Part shown: one piece after another, positions 12,225-21,860 of the stretch
Position numbering within the stretch: position 1 is the first letter of the stretch
Layout: each line of letters starts with the position of its first letter
Assembly (NCBI RefSeq): GCF_027887165.1
Contig: NC_077232.1
Location: 84,970,541-85,034,540 of the forward strand
Reading direction: 5' to 3'
From: Monodelphis domestica
Lineage: Eukaryota > Chordata > Mammalia > Didelphimorphia > Didelphidae
DNA: 64,000 nucleotides
The notes under the pieces: generated by a model
What the model was told of the DNA's origin: nothing
Database searches by the model: none
What the model saw: only the letters and a program-made list of their open reading frames with translations
Translations under genes and position numbers: made by a program

Positions 12225-12390
12225 AGGAACCATGGAGACCATTTAGTCTGACTCCCATGTTTTAGAGATGAGCAAATTGAAACCAAGAGAGTAGAAGTAA
12301 GTTGCCCAAGCTCATGGGCATAGTAGGTACCAAAGTCAGAATTTGAACCCAAGTGCCTAATTCCAAATATGCCAATCTCATGTTGCTTCT
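12225..12390 (-). repeat. CORE-SINE
   Basis: ACCATTTAGTCTGACTCCC, TTTTAGAGATGAGCAAATTG, TGCCCAAGCTCATGGGCA and AATTTGAACCCAAG in reverse MIR order. Confidence 0.7.
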
Positions 12391-13770
12391 TTAGCTTATG
12401 AATACATTTTTCTCTATTTTTTAAAAGCATTTTTGTTCATTTATCTTCATGACACTAAAAAAAGGTTGGGGTAGGAAAACTCCCTTTGACTTCACTGACA
12501 TTTCATCATGATCCAGGCCAAGTAATTTGTAAAATGTCTGTGGTTTTGACCTAATGGCAGCCCCTACCCTGTATATGTACATGTATATTTCTTTAATGTG
12601 GGTGACAGAGAACTTTTGAGGGGAGAACAGAATTAGAAGAACAGCCAAACCTCTGGTTAATGGCTCCATTTTATCTTGGTGCCCCAGACATACCTCTGGG
12701 CAACTCCCTTCTCTGGACACAGGGCTTACTTATGGCTCCATGACCATGACCATGATTTTGGAGACAGCCACATAGCTCTCAAATTCTAGGTTTTAGCCAG
12801 ACTTTAGACTACCGCCCCTGATGTAAAGGGAGTCTTCTAACTCTCCTGAAACTCTAGCTTCTTATTCTGCTGGTGCACCATAGATACTCAGACATGTCTC
12901 AAATCCCAGTTTGAAAATAACATTTAGCAGGAATTATAATGTCAAAATCTTTAGGGGACATACCAAGATCAAGATTCTATAGACAGATATAGATGTCCCA
13001 CACAGTATGGCTCCCTGTCCCTGTCCTTCAAGCAAAGTTTGGAAATTGCTTGCAGTGTTGCAAAGAAGATTCTTGGATAATTTGAGGTTGGTCCAGATGG
13101 TTTCTCTTGTTTTTTCAACTCTGGGATTCTGTGTTCTGATGTTACTAAATGCCTGTATTATCTACCACCAAAGATGAAATCTTCTCAGGTTCTCCCCATT
13201 GGAGTTCACCTTAAGAAATCTGCTTCTCCTCACTTCCAGTGGAGAAAACAAATATGGCACCAGAAGATAAAACCCATGATATAGACACATGGAGTCATCA
13301 CACATAGAACTTTGATTTGTGGGTTCAAAAATAGCCAAAGATTTATTTACTAATTCATTCAAGATACTCATCAAGATACATCAAGATGTAACATCTTGAT
13401 GAGGGTGCTCCTTAAGGATTTAGCAACTTTTGCTGATATTATGACATATCATGATCAAGATTCTATAGATAGATATAGATGTCTCTTCTTTTCATCCTCT
13501 TTATTCTTTTTCTCCTGGTTTGAGTTACTGCCTCTGTGAAGATGACTTGGATTTCTATTTCCAATTGTAATAATCTCTCTTCTGAGCTCCTGGCCCACAT
13601 CTTCAATCATCCAAAAGACATTCCACCTCAGTGTTCCAGCGACAATTTAATACTCTCTAAGAATCAAACTGAAGTTATTCAATCCCAACTTCTGGGTAGA
13701 AATTCAGATCTATCTTAAAATATTTTAACTCTTCTGTGATCTATGACAGCCTTTTGGATCAATGGAAGAT
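12391..13770. other. Intergenic DNA with two short duplications
   Basis: No gene or named element recognised. It holds a near-identical 30-bp word pair at 12966 and 13450 and a 23-bp palindrome at about 13380 (see findings). Confidence 0.5.
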
Positions 13771-13774
13771 CTCT

Positions 13775-13958
13775 ATTTATATACACTTTAAAATAATATT
13801 TTCTTTTCCCGCTATTGCATGTAAAAACAATTTTAATAGTCATTTAAAAAGAAGATTTGACTTCCAAATTCTCTTCCTTCTTCTGACCCTCTCCCTGTCC
13901 CTCCCTCCCTCTCTGATTTTCCCCATCCCTGAGACAGGAAGTAATCTGATCTAGATTT

Positions 13959-13960
<2 letters not shown>
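13775..13960 (-). mobile_element. LINE L1 3' end fragment
   Basis: GCATGTAAAAACAATTTTAA, AGTCATTTAAAAAGAAG, a CCCTCCCTCCCTCTC run and GACAGGAAGTAATCTGAT match the order of the marsupial L1 tail in reverse. Confidence 0.6.

Positions 13961-13973
<13 letters not shown>

Positions 13974-13996
<23 letters not shown>
13974..13996. repeat. (TA)n microsatellite
   Basis: About 11 TA units following the L1 fragment. Confidence 0.9.
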
Positions 13997-13997
<1 letters not shown>

Positions 13998-14425
13998 TTT
14001 TCTGACTGTTGTTGCTATAATCACAGAGATGGGAGTTTAATTGCAAAAGACAAGACTGGAGTAGCTGCTGCTTATATTCCTAAGGAATTCACTTGCCTCT
14101 CTCCCACTCTGAGATGGCAAATGGGTAGAATATAAAAGCTGGGGAACCTTAAGCTTTTGGGCTGGTATTCACTACACTGGCCCTTGTATTGTGGCTACAG
14201 AATGGAATGCATTGGCCAGTAGACGGAGTCAGGTGAGACTTCTCTGTGGTCAAGCAATGAGGCTCTGGGGAATATGGTTACTTGAGGTGAACCTCCTTAT
14301 ATGTATATATTTGTGTTCCTCTTATGGGTGTTCACAGAAAAGTTTTGAGCATTGGGTTATATTCTAAACTGCCTTCAGAGGAGCCTACTCTTAACTTAGA
14401 CTACAGGTCACTTAGTCTAACTATC
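13997..14425. other. Intergenic DNA, nothing recognised
   Basis: No exon or named repeat seen. Confidence 0.45.
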
Positions 14426-14429
14426 TGAT

Positions 14430-14545
14430 TTTAAAGGTAAAGAAACTGAGGCCAACCAGGGTCAAATGACTTTCCCAAAGTCACATAATAAAAGCTAAAG
14501 CCAAAATTTGAACTCAAAGCTTCTAACTCCAAATCTTGTGCTCTT
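14430..14545 (-). repeat. CORE-SINE fragment
   Basis: GGTAAAGAAACTGAGGCCAA, CCCAAAGTCACATAAT and AAATTTGAACTCAAAG. Confidence 0.7.
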
Positions 14546-14799
14546 GTCTCCTGATTCATTCCGCTTCAGGGCAGAGCACACAGGAGCCTTAGCAATGCTT
14601 TTTTTTTTTTTAACTTAAAAAGGGTTGCAAATTTCAGTTCATTACAAAGCATATCTTTCCAAGAATCCAAGTTTAGATAAAGCATGTTTCCTAACTCCAA
14701 GAACTTTAATTTGAGTAATTATTGAATAATTGATAGCTCAATAAATTGAGGAATATGATAGCAACACAGATAAGTAGAATTCATAATAATACATAATCT

Positions 14800-15120
14800 G
14801 GACATCAGGGAGAAGGAAAACAAAAGGTTGCATGAAATTTGAGAGGAAAGGGAAGAATTAGGAAGGACTTCATGAAGGGCCACTGTTGGACTGGGTCTTT
14901 AGAAGATGGATAGGAATTCAAGAGACAGAGAATGGGAAGAGGTAGAAGGTATAAGTCTTGGCTTAAGGGAAGTATGAACAAAAGCACAAAGTGTGTTTTC
15001 ACAGGCTGGAGTAAAAAGAAGGTGGAAAAGAACAATATACAATAAGGCTGGAAAAGTAGGGTCATACCAGGTTGTAGAGAGCTTCAAACACCATGCTAAT
15101 GACATTGCACTTTATTTAGT
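14800..15120 (+). repeat. Body of the marsupial 'CATTTATTAAG' interspersed repeat
   Basis: GGAAGGACTTCATGAAGGGC, AAGCACAAAGTG and the purine-rich body recall the interior of the family whose start is seen at 3455. Assignment is by memory of the family, not alignment. Confidence 0.4.
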
Positions 15121-15151
15121 AGACAATAGGGATTTTTAAAACAATTTAAAT

Positions 15152-15171
15152 AATGATGATGATGATGATGA
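15152..15171. repeat. (GAT)n microsatellite
   Basis: Six to seven TGA/GAT units. Confidence 0.85.
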
Positions 15172-15194
15172 TAATGATAGCTTACAGTTAACAT

Positions 15195-15305
15195 TTGAGA
15201 AACAGAATAGCATAGTGGGTAGAAACCAGGTTTCAGAGTCAGGTGAATACTGACCCTGGGAAAGTCACTTAATTTTTCAGTGCTCAAGCTCTGGGCCACT
15301 CCTAA
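15195..15305 (+). repeat. CORE-SINE fragment
   Basis: AGAATAGCATAGTGGGTAGA, TTTCAGAGTCAGG and CTGGGAAAGTCACTTAAT. Confidence 0.65.
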
Positions 15306-15414
15306 GATTATAAATGGCAGAGGGGGTGATTATCTGTATTGGAAGAGGAGTTTTCTTCACTTAGGACTTCCCTCTGTCAGTGAAATCTTAAGTCTAGTCC
15401 CTATCCCTAAAATT

Positions 15415-15610
15415 TCTATAGAACATTAAGGTTTGCAAAGTGCTTTATATATCTTATCTTGTTTGATCCTCACAACAACTCTTCAGATAGATGATATTAT
15501 TATCTCCATTTTACAAATGAGGAAACTGAGACTGAGAGATGTCAAATGACTTTTCTTGGCCTATACAACTAGACAGAGTCTGAGATAGGATGTGAACTTT
15601 GGTCTTCTTA
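15415..15610 (-). repeat. CORE-SINE, near full length
   Basis: AAGGTTTGCAAAGTGCTTTA, TGATCCTCACAACAACTC, CCATTTTACAAATGAGGAAA and GGATGTGAACTTTGG in reverse order. Confidence 0.8.
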
Positions 15611-15721
15611 ATTCTCCATGAGGTTGGCTTCATATAATAGAGTGACAATGGTTATGAAGTATGAAATAGATCAGGGAGAAAGTAGATGTTGGAAGATTTG
15701 TTAATAATTCATTGTAGAATA

Positions 15722-15838
15722 TTTCTTAGCTATGTAACCCTGGGCAAGTCACTTGAACCCATTTGCCTAGCCCTTACCATTCTTTGGTCTCTGAACTTGT
15801 ATACAACATTAATTCTAAGGCATAAGGTAAAAGTTTAA
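15722..15838 (+). repeat. MAR1-type SINE, 5'-truncated
   Basis: TAGCTATGTAACCCTGGGCA, TTTGCCTAGCCCTTACC and TTAATTCTAAGGCATAAGG. Confidence 0.8.
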
Positions 15839-15861
15839 AAAATAAATAAACCATTGCCAAG

Positions 15862-16030
15862 AGCAGCTAGATTGCTCAGTGGGTAGAGAGCCGAATCTGG
15901 AGATAGGACATCCTGGGTTCAAAGCTGGTTTGAGACACTTCCTAGTTGTATCACTCCAGGCAAGTCACTTAACCTCAGTTGCTAGCCTTTACCACTCCTG
16001 CTTTAGAAGTAATATTTAGTAGGATTCAGG
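15862..16030 (+). repeat. MAR1-type SINE ending in the homopurine tract
   Basis: GAGCAGCTAGATTGCTCAGT, GGACATCCTGGGTTCAAAG, CAGGCAAGTCACTTAACC and TAGCCTTTACCACTCCTGC. The 3' tail passes into the GGA/GAA tract. Confidence 0.8.
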
Positions 16031-16031
16031 T

Positions 16032-16299
16032 GGGGGGGAGGAGAGGAGGAGGAGGAGGAGGAGGAGGAGGAGGAGGAGGAGGAGAAGAAGAAGAAGAAGA
16101 AGAAGAAGAAGAAGAAGAAGAAGAAGAAGAAGAAGAAGAAGAAGAAGAAGAAGAAGAAGAAGGAGGAGGAGGAGGAGGAGGAGGAGGAGGAGGAGGAGGA
16201 GGAGGAGGAGGAGGAGGAGGAGGAGGAGGAGGAGAAGAAGAAGAAGAAGAAGAAGAAGAAGAAGAAGAAGAAGAAGAAGAAGAAGAAAAGGAAGGAAGA
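16032..16299. repeat. 268-bp homopurine (GGA)n/(GAA)n tract
   Basis: No pyrimidine on the plus strand from 16032 to 16299. The tract alternates in blocks: GGA to about 16083, GAA to about 16161, GGA to about 16233, GAA to about 16287, then a GAAAAGGAAGGAAGA edge. The poly-Glu, poly-Gly and poly-Leu frames across it are not proteins. Confidence 0.97.
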
Positions 16300-16789
16300 T
16301 CATTTCAATAGTTTAGGTCATTGGTAATCAGACCTATTTCAGGGTAATGATTATAATAATTAAGAGGAGAAGATGAATTTGAGAGATATTATCAAGGTGG
16401 AATTGATTGGACCTGAGAATGAATTAGATCTGAGAGATGAAGAGAGGAATGAGTTAATGGTTATTAAGTTATTAAACTTGGCAAAGTAAGGTTGACAAAT
16501 GATTGTGGCTCAGACAGGAATAGTGAAACCTCTATGTTCAAATGTTTAAAGGAAGAGAAATCAATTCTGCCACATGGAAGAGAAATCACATTGATTTTCC
16601 TTGGCCCCAGAGAGCAGACTATGAATCAATAAATGGAAACTATAAGGAGGCAAATCTAATTTTACTATAAGGACTATTTTTCTAAGAACCAAGGCTGTCC
16701 TATAATAGAAGGGCCTATTTGGAGTTGTTGTTAGGGAGCTCCCCATTACCAAGAGTGATCAAGCCAAAATTGGAAAACTGCCTGGGCAT
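16300..16789. other. Intergenic DNA, nothing recognised
   Basis: No gene or named repeat. Confidence 0.45.
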
Positions 16790-17500
16790 GTTGTAGATTG
16801 GATTCATATTCAGTTAAATCAACATTTATTTTGTGAAGATTGGATTGAGCTCTCCCCTGATTGTAACAATGAAGGTACCTAGCTCTTCCTTTATTGGGAA
16901 GATTAAATTGTATTCCAGTCTATTTTTAGATTTTAATACCCAAAAGGTGGTCACTCAGTATTTGAAGTATATCTACCCATTTTAACTACAAAAAGGTGTT
17001 AACTAACTACAAAAGGTGAACTCACCAAAAAAGGTGTTAAGTAACCAGAAAAGGTATAATCTAACCAAAGAAAGTATGCACTAAAGAGTAAGCAGTCCTG
17101 GAGAGGAGCATCTGCTGTGATTGGTAGACCTGAAATTTAGGGGAGGTGACACAACAAGAAGATCTTTAAAAAGAGGACCAGAGGCCAGAAGAGGATATAT
17201 TTGATTTGAGTTAGATTGAAGAACTCTCACTTGGAGGAGAGACTAGAAGATGGACACTGGGACTTGGCTGTGGAACTGAACCCCTGGAGGAGCTCTTTCA
17301 GGAGACCTCAGACTGCTTTCCTTTTAGATGGTCACTGGTGGCTAGTGAAAGGCTGACTTAGTAACCCTACCTTTCTTGAAACCTCCAAGAAAGGCCCATC
17401 TTGAGACTTTTTTTCCCTGATTAGGAGCCTTAGAATTTCTACCTGGCTTAGAGGAAGCCGGAGTTGTCTCTCTCTGTCTCTGTCTCTGTCTCTGTCTCTG

Positions 17501-17566
<66 letters not shown>

Positions 17567-17667
17567 ATTGCTTAATATCGTCCCTCTATTGTAAATAAAA
17601 CTACCATAAATTACATTTTACTTTAGATATTCATTTTGGGATTTAGAAATTAAATCCCTGGTGACCA
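16790..17667 (+). mobile_element. Solo LTR-like fossil, plus orientation (copy 3)
   Basis: Ends with CCCTGGTGACCA at 17667, the mirror of the TGGTCACCAGGG starts of the two minus copies. Parts seen: a U3-like tandem block of AACTACAAAAGGTGTTAA-type units at about 16985-17080, a GAGGAG-rich middle, TCTCTG/TC microsatellite at 17465-17566, and AATAAA at 17594 before the end. The left boundary is approximate. Old; no internal retroviral genes adjoin it. Confidence 0.6.
17465..17566. repeat. (TCTCTG)n and (TC)n microsatellite inside the LTR
   Basis: About nine TCTCTG-type units followed by about twenty TC units; a low-complexity region within LTR copy 3. Confidence 0.95.
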
Positions 17668-17929
17668 CCTAACAAAACCACCAATTAATATATTCAGAGT
17701 TCAACCACGCAGTAAAAATTAACAATTTTTATTGGAAGTTGCCTATAGAGTTAGGTACTAGGGGAGTTATCATTATCAATAAAACATGGTCCAGTAAGTT
17801 CATAATTTTTTGAGAGAAATGGAGGATATGTGAGTACTTAGGCCTCTTCCTTCCCTGTCTAGGATTTCAGGATTTCTCTCCTCTAGGTAATTTGGCTATT
17901 GAAACCAGGACTGATCTTGGGGCCAAGGG

Positions 17930-18215
17930 ATATGGCTTTCATTATCAACTCCAATACTTTCTGGGTTTCAGTTTTTTTTTTCATCTGTTAAATGACCAGG
18001 CTATACTTTGTGATCTTAAAAGTCACTTCCAGTTCTAATCACATGGATGACTACGTGACTTACCAATTGTACATTATAAATGTTTATTGAATTGAGTTGA
18101 ATTGGAAGACCTTTGACAAGTCATTTTTCCTCTGTGTGGCTCATTTTCTTTAACAGTAAAAGAGGGATAATAGACATTCCACTATTTGCCTCTCAAGGCA
18201 GTTGTGAGGAAAACA
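17930..18215 (+). repeat. Two CORE-SINE 3' fragments
   Basis: First: TTTTCATCTGTTAAATGACC and AAAGTCACTTCCAGTTCTAA. Second: TTTGACAAGTCATTTTTCCT, AAAAGAGGGATAATAG and CAGTTGTGAGGAAA. Confidence 0.6.
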
Positions 18216-18610
18216 ACTCTCTCTAACCCTGAAAATATGATAGAAATGTGAATTTCAATCCTGTGATTTTATCACACAATGTTCAGTTAGAAAGAGTCAC
18301 TGACTCTTCTGTGGGTAGGCAAAAAACAAAGGACTCGGGGGCACAAATTAGGGTGTGTTTGGAATCTTGGAGTAGGAGATTGGTAGAGGGATGTTTAATT
18401 GAAAGGCAAAAGCTTGTGCTGGCAAAGAGAATTTAGAGGATAGTTCTTGTATCGGGACACAGAAGAATAGGGGGATGACTTAGGGACAAAATAAGAAGGA
18501 AACCAGTATGAAACAGAAATACTAGGGAGAAAGAATAAAGAACAGGCCACAGGAAGATGGAGGAAATATCTTGACACCAATTTTTTTTATTGTATTAAGT
18601 CACTATAAGG
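18216..18610. other. Intergenic DNA, nothing recognised
   Basis: No supported gene or repeat. Confidence 0.45.
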
Positions 18611-18614
18611 GGTG

Positions 18615-19030
18615 GGGCCTTGTGGTATACTAGGTTAGGAGTTGGGAGAGACCTAGGTATGGATTATACTTCTGAGACTTCTTGTATAGCAATAAGCCTA
18701 TTAGTTACTCTCTCTGAGCCTTGGGTTCTTTATTTGTAAAACCAAGACAATAATACCTGTAGAAGGGGCAACTAGGTAGCTCAGTGGATTAAAAGCCAGG
18801 CTTAGAGACAGGAGGTCCTGGGTTCAAATCTAATCTCATATACTTCCTAGCTGTGTGACCCTGAACAAGTCACTTAACCCCCATTGCCTAGCCCTTACCA
18901 TTCTTCTGGCTTGGAACCAATACACAGTATTGATGCTAAGATAGAAGGTAAGAATTAAAAAATAATACCTTCTTAGGATTATCATGATGGTCAAATGAGA
19001 TAATGCATATGAAGAACTTAGCAAATGAAT
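18615..19030 (+). repeat. CORE-SINE interrupted by a MAR1-type SINE
   Basis: The left part runs from about 18615 to 18758 (TAGTTACTCTCTCTGAGCC, ATTTGTAAAACCAAGACAAT). The right part runs from about 18961 (TTCTTAGGATTATCATGATG, AAATGAGATAATGCATATGA). They join in the correct MIR order once the inserted SINE is removed. Confidence 0.8.
18759..18960 (+). repeat. MAR1-type SINE nested in a CORE-SINE
   Basis: GGGGCAACTAGGTAGCTCAG, GGAGGTCCTGGGTTCAAATC, TAGCCCTTACCATTCTTCTG and GATGCTAAGATAGAAGGTAA. Flanked by the same AATAATACCT at 18749-18758 and 18961-18970, a likely target-site duplication. Confidence 0.88.
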
Positions 19031-19570
19031 ATATATGTGAATATATCAGTTATTATATACTCTCAAGGGCTATAGCCCCCAAGCAATGGGCATATTCCCC
19101 TTTTCTCTTTCCCCCTATTTTCCCTTTCCTACCATTGTGAAGTCAATGTGTGCTAGCATTGACTGATGCTATGGTTATGCCTTTGAAGTACAAACATAAG
19201 TTTAACAAAGTGACTTGGATATAATAATTTCTCTCAGAACCTATAAGCTTCACAGATCTAATGAGAAAAGCAGCTATTTATGGTGTGAAAATTAGAGTGC
19301 TGAGGGGAGTGAACTAAGCTGGGTGGGTTATCCTAGTAAAGACCCACATCAGTTGGGACCTTCTGCCATCTTGGTCCATGATTGATGCTCTTGCTCTAAT
19401 CTTGACCAAATAAATAAGATGACTGGCTGGCTGTTTATCAGGACTTGGAGGAGGGCAGGTTGAGTTAAAATAAACTAGTCACAGACTTTATTTGGTATGA
19501 ATTATTTAGTGGCAGTCAGTTGGAAAGTTTCCAGCAAGAAGGAAACCAGCCAAGTCTTAGGAATAATGTA
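19031..19570. other. Intergenic DNA, nothing recognised
   Basis: No gene or named repeat seen. Confidence 0.45.
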
Positions 19571-19574
19571 TTTC

Positions 19575-19697
19575 ATAGTCTCCCAGAATGTCAGAATTGG
19601 AACAGGCTTTAGAATACATAACATAAGAGTGTCAGAGTTAGGAGGAACCTTAGAACGTGAAATGCCATTGGAACTGGAAGGAACCTTAGAACATGAA
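19575..19697 (-). repeat. L2/MIR-tail derived short tandem array
   Basis: Three to four degenerate units of the form AGAAT(G)TCAGAaTTGGAAC..CCTTAGAAcaT. This is the reverse complement of the L2/MIR tail motif AAGGTCCCTTCCAGCTCTGA. Confidence 0.7.
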
Positions 19698-20335
19698 TAT
19701 GGCTGTCCTTCATTCTTGAAAAGGACCAAAATGAAATCATAATGTTGGGGACAGTGTACAGTGTGTCTGACCATAACTGATTAGACCAATACAAGCTCAA
19801 AGGGCTCTACCACAGGCCAGGTACAGATAGTCCATATGAACATTTGGGATCGAGATGTCTCTAAATTTGTGCATCTCACATTTCTTTGTAGCTTCTATAA
19901 CTCTGTTTTGCTTATAGAGTATAGCACTTTCTTTGAGATAGGTATAACATGCTGTACAGTCCTGTGCCAGGGTCTCCTATGTCTCACAATGGATGCCAAA
20001 GTACTTCAGCAAGCTCTTTGGAGTGTTCTTGTAACTATCAATGTGCAGACAAACTTTAACATCTTTGTGTACATCCCTGAAAAATATCCTGCCAACATAA
20101 GTGAGCTTAGCCACAACAAAAAATTCCTCCATTTGCTAAAGCCAATTGTCCTACATATGGATGGTATGGTGCTGGCTGGTGGAGAGCCACTGTTTTCTTG
20201 GCATTAATTGTCAGGTCAAAATTAGCACAAGCAGCAGAAAAATCAATCTATATACTCTGTTGCATCCCAGCCGGAAAGGCTGCGTTGAGTGCATAATCAT
20301 TTGTGAACAAAAAGTCCCACACTGATTCTGCCACC
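19698..20335 (-). mobile_element. Non-LTR LINE 3' fragment, copy 1
   Basis: On the minus strand it encodes, in broken frames, an RT block resembling YADD (TNDYALNAAFPAG, about 20300-20260), then ANFDLTINAKKTVAL, and a C-terminal region related to copy 2. The segment between these is shorter than in intact relatives, so there is an internal deletion as well as frame breaks and a stop. Clade not assigned (the FADDCALNAAS-type RT is shared by several RTE/L2-like families). Long dead. Confidence 0.7.
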
Positions 20336-20384
20336 ACTTTAGTCTTGCCTTGTAGCCTATTTAAGTTTTAACTATTTTACTATT

Positions 20385-20990
20385 TTATTTTTAACCTTAG
20401 AACATAGAATGCCTTTGGAGCTTGGAGAGATCTTAAGACAGTGATGACAAACCTATGGCACAGGTGTCAAAGATGGTGCTCAGAACTCTCTCTGTGGGCA
20501 GGTGGCCACCCCCCCCATTTCATTACTATAAAGGCAGAGGGACTTGGGCGAAGCTGCTCCCTTCTCCCCTCTTCACTGTGCCTGATGATATTTTTTCACT
20601 TTACCCACCCCTCTTTCCAGCAGCCCAATGGGAGCACTTTCTCCCTTCTCTGTATGGGGTTTGGGGGGACAGGGCATCCTGGCACTCAGTGGGGAGAGGG
20701 GCATAACACCTGGTCTCTGGGGGGGGGGTTGTCATAGCACTTGGTCTCAGGGGGTAGGGTAGAAGTGAGGCCTGGCACTATGCCTCTAAAAGGTTCACCA
20801 TAAATGCCTTATGACATAGAATGCTATGGTAGCTGGAAAGGATCTTCTACCATAGGCTGCCATTAGAACTGGAAGGGACCTTAGAACATGGACCATAGAA
20901 TTTAATCAGAACTAAAATGACTGATAGATTGTACCAGGAGCTGCAAGGGACTTTAAACCATCAAATACAGAATATCAAAGTTGGAAGGAA
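20385..20990 (-). repeat. L2/MIR-tail derived array, split by a DNA transposon
   Basis: Units such as TTAGAACATAGAATGCC, GCTTGGAGAGATCTTAAGA, GTAGCTGGAAAGGATCTTCT, AACTGGAAGGGACCTTAGAA and AAGTTGGAAGGAAACCTGG occur at both sides of the hAT-like insertion at 20439-20806. Confidence 0.65.
20439..20806 (+). mobile_element. hAT-like MITE inside the tail array
   Basis: The left end CAGTGATGACAAACCTATGG and the right end AAAAGGTTCACCATAAATG are imperfect inverted ends of a hAT-type MITE I recognise from marsupials. The interior is typical too: CTCTCTGTGGGCAGGTGGCC, CCCAATGGGAGCACTTTCTC. No transposase remains. Confidence 0.6.
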
Positions 20991-20999
20991 ACCTGGCTT

Positions 21000-21400
21000 C
21001 CATCTGATGCTTTTACTATTGTGCCATACTTTTTATCCACCATCTTAAAAAAACTTGGGGTTGCTGAGGATCTTCCTCAGTGTCTTTCCATCAGAGTTAA
21101 AGATCAGGTGCAAAGTCACAATTTTTAAGCCTTCCACTGCTTGAATTTTAAAAAATGACCACATAACCCATGACTTCGATCCAAATCCATTTTTAGACTT
21201 GATTAAGTTTTAAAAACAAAAATATTATCAAGACAATGGCCAGTTTGGATTTCATCCACTCAAATACTCTGTTAAATGATGAAAAGCTAAAAATATAAAA
21301 TTTTAAATGAAAAAAAACTCTTGGCCACTCTTTTAACATGTAAACGATGCCAGATTTTGGTTTACTGACCTTGTATGTTCCTTATGAGCCACAATTCCTC
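21000..21400. other. Intergenic DNA, nothing recognised
   Basis: AT-rich unique-looking sequence. Confidence 0.45.
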
Positions 21401-21404
21401 AGAG

Positions 21405-21860
21405 AATTCATTAGTATTATTATTATCAACTTCTCTGAATCTCGTTTTCCTCATTTGTAAAAGAAGATAAATAACCCCAACTCATGCTTGCAGAGTTCTT
21501 GGAAGGAATAAATTAATTTATGTATAGAGTTTATTTGTTTAACTATGAATTCTCATTGTCACTACAATTACTATTAATAATAGCCATCATTATTTCTCTG
21601 TTATTTTGAAGTCAGCAAAGCATTGCCCTCACAACCAACCTGTGAGGTAGGTGGTACAGGTGTGATTATTTCTTTTTTAACAGATGAAGAGGCTGAAGCT
21701 TGGAGAGGAAGCTTGTCCAACCTCATGTACATTAACATTAACTTTGATTCATTGAACACATATTAAGTACCTACTGTGTGTTCAGCATTGATGAGTTGAG
21801 GAACTGGACCTTGAACCCATGCCTTCTGACTCCTAAGTCCAGTTCTATTTCTCCTACACT
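21405..21860. repeat. CORE-SINE pieces and a CATTTATTAAG-type fragment
   Basis: Plus MIR at 21405-21510 (CTCGTTTTCCTCATTTGTAA). Minus MIR at 21560-21720 (CAACCTGTGAGGTAGGTGG, ACAGATGAAGAGGCTGAAGC). A short piece at 21740-21790 (ATATTAAGTACCTACTGTGT), then a minus MIR end. Confidence 0.6.

Noticed and set aside
15096-15299. Frame with a poly-His run
   Set aside because: Arises from the (GAT)n microsatellite read on the minus strand.
15979-16311. Open frames of poly-Gly/poly-Glu (plus) and poly-Leu (minus)
   Set aside because: They are translations of the GGA/GAA homopurine tract; no gene context.
17332-17568. Frame with RERERE and DRDRDR repeats
   Set aside because: Produced by the TC/TCTCTG microsatellite inside an LTR fossil.
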